Positions 32,791-33,512 of a DNA stretch of 33,512 nucleotides are shown here, piece by piece; the first letter of the stretch is position 1, and each line of letters starts with the position of its first letter. The translations under genes were made by a program, and so were the position numbers. Origin of the DNA: Facklamia sp050409585 (GTDB taxonomy: Bacteria; Bacillota; Bacilli; Lactobacillales; Aerococcaceae). The notes under the pieces were generated by a model. The model made no database searches, was not told the DNA's origin, and saw nothing but the letters and a program-made list of their open reading frames with translations. Where the stretch lies: positions 1-33,512 of the forward strand of contig NZ_JBNUPE010000016.1 in the NCBI RefSeq assembly GCF_050409585.1, given 5' to 3'.

Positions 32791-32799
32791 ATTATATCA
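32791..32799 (-). promoter_or_regulatory. Extended -10 promoter of the DUF4145 gene
   Basis: On the minus strand TGATATAAT, a perfect -10 box with TG extension, 21 bases before the ATG. Confidence 0.6.
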
Positions 32800-32828
32800 A
32801 ATTTTTTTAAGAAAGGAGCATCTACTTG

Positions 32829-32927
32829 ATGAAAGACAAAATTAAAGCCAATAAAAGAAGTCTATCTTGGATGGAAATAATCGCTGTTGTTTTAGCAATA
32901 GTGTCTATAATACTCGTTCTTTTTTAG
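32829..32927 (+). CDS. Tiny membrane protein, 32 residues
   Basis: It encodes MKDKIKANKRSLSWMEII followed by one hydrophobic segment to the end (AVVLAIVSIILVLF). GAAAGGAGC lies ten bases upstream. The end overlaps the convergent 32905-33417 gene by 23 bases. A basic N-terminus plus one membrane span is typical of small phage membrane peptides; function unknown. Confidence 0.5.
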   Translation: MKDKIKANKRSLSWMEIIAVVLAIVSIILVLF

Positions 32928-33417
32928 GTATCGATACAGGGAATGATTTTTTGGATCCTTTAGAGTAAAGAATTATTCTACATTCTAAATTATTTAAACC
33001 TCTAGTGATAGGAACCTTAACAGAATTGAATTGGAACCAGCCTCTACATGACCCTAACGCTGGTATATCTAAAGGTATTTTTTGGTAATAGATTACTTTA
33101 TCGATTACACCATTTACGCTTTCAGTTGTAAATTTATCATCCTTACCATAACATCTTGAAATTAATTCACCGTCAGAATATTTCATACCTAATTCAATTC
33201 TATTTATTGATACAGGAAGATAAGAGTTATTAATTATTCCCAAATCTAGAATAATATTTCGACTATCACCCGCTCCCCAACTTTCAAAAACTTCAACTGA
33301 AAAATTTGTTTTTTCTTTTCGCCTACTAGATATGAAGTTCCAAATGGCAATAACGATACTGATAGTTGAAAACAATAATGCGACATTATCTTTAGTTATG
33401 TACTGAATAATTTTCAT
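32905..33417 (-). CDS. Unknown protein with one N-terminal membrane segment
   Basis: This 170-residue protein begins MKIIQYITKDNVALLF, then a membrane segment (about 12-30, STISIVIAIWNFI). The rest is a beta-rich domain (NFSVEVFESWGAG, IILDLGIINNSYLPVSINRIEL, GSCRGWFQF, ECRIILYSKGSKKSF). The pattern NNSYLPVSINRIEL is like immunoglobulin-like or C2-like domains of unknown membrane-anchored phage proteins. I chose ATG 33417, with AAGGAG before it. It has its own extended -10 promoter (minus strand of 33439-33447). Function unknown. Confidence 0.65.
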   Translation of the reverse strand: MKIIQYITKDNVALLFSTISIVIAIWNFISSRRKEKTNFSVEVFESWGAGDSRNIILDLGIINNSYLPVSINRIELGMKYSDGELISRCYGKDDKFTTESVNGVIDKVIYYQKIPLDIPALGSCRGWFQFNSVKVPITRGLNNLECRIILYSKGSKKSFPVSIPKKERVL

Positions 33418-33438
33418 ATCAATCACTCCTTGGAGTTG

Positions 33439-33447
33439 ATTATAGCA
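33439..33447 (-). promoter_or_regulatory. Extended -10 promoter of the 170-residue gene
   Basis: On the minus strand TGCTATAAT, a perfect -10 box with TG extension, 22 bases before the ATG. Confidence 0.6.
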
Positions 33448-33472
33448 AAAGAAATAAGAAAGGAGCATGTAA

Positions 33473-33512
33473 ATGAACGAACTATCATTATCAAACGATT
33501 TAAAAACAATCG
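33473..33512 (+). CDS. Start of a phage early gene cut by the window end (perhaps DUF3102)
   Basis: AAAGGAGC is followed by an ATG and MNELSLSNDLKTI, then the window ends. Phage DUF3102 proteins often begin in this way; 13 residues are too few to be sure. Confidence 0.5.
   Translation, partial: MNELSLSNDLKTI

Overview
The window looks like low-GC Gram-positive chromosome (Bacillota, Lactobacillales). The evidence is AT-rich DNA, strong AGGAGG-type ribosome sites, the ylxM-ffh-rpsP-khpA-rimM-trmD-rplS housekeeping cluster, and a type II-A CRISPR system of the Streptococcus/Enterococcus/Listeria kind. The genus cannot be fixed by eye; an Aerococcaceae- or Streptococcus-like host would fit.

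Layout. Bases 1-2400 are a decayed insertion-sequence zone: a shredded IS1182-type transposase, a large foldback, an inactivated IS30-type transposase and a probably truncated unknown gene. Bases 2753-7420 hold a two-component system with an ABC ATPase and an FtsX-type permease, which looks like a peptide-sensing and resistance module. Bases 7722-9680 hold a VTT-domain membrane protein, a frameshifted alpha/beta hydrolase and an ABC-transporter scrap. Bases 10183-11136 encode a 3-hydroxyacyl-CoA dehydrogenase-like enzyme.

Bases 11344-19453 are a complete type II-A CRISPR-Cas locus: divergent tracrRNA, cas9, cas1, cas2, csn2, a leader and 30 repeats with 29 spacers on an exact 66-base period. 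Bases 19590-22860 carry small regulator/membrane-protein pairs (DUF2089, XRE) among decayed genes. A GNAT acetyltransferase and the housekeeping cluster follow, up to rplS at 28151.

From about 28200 to the window end lies the left part of a temperate prophage inserted beside rplS. It has a tyrosine integrase, a lipoprotein, a DUF4429 protein, a self-cleaving CI-type repressor, three operators, a Cro-like protein, and then an early region where small rightward genes alternate with leftward genes that have their own promoters.

The main result links the last two parts. Spacer 5 of the array (17804-17833) is identical over all 30 bases to a site inside the prophage repressor gene (30828-30857), and the site is followed by TGG. 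Cas9 keeps its nuclease residues and both arginines that read an NGG PAM. The chromosome therefore carries a perfect target for its own, apparently intact, Cas9. The simplest explanation is an anti-CRISPR protein, possibly among the small unknown prophage genes here or just beyond the window; silencing of the CRISPR system is the alternative. A second new observation is that spacers 4 and 24 are reverse complements of each other at 23 of 30 positions, so they probably hit the same site in related phages from opposite strands.
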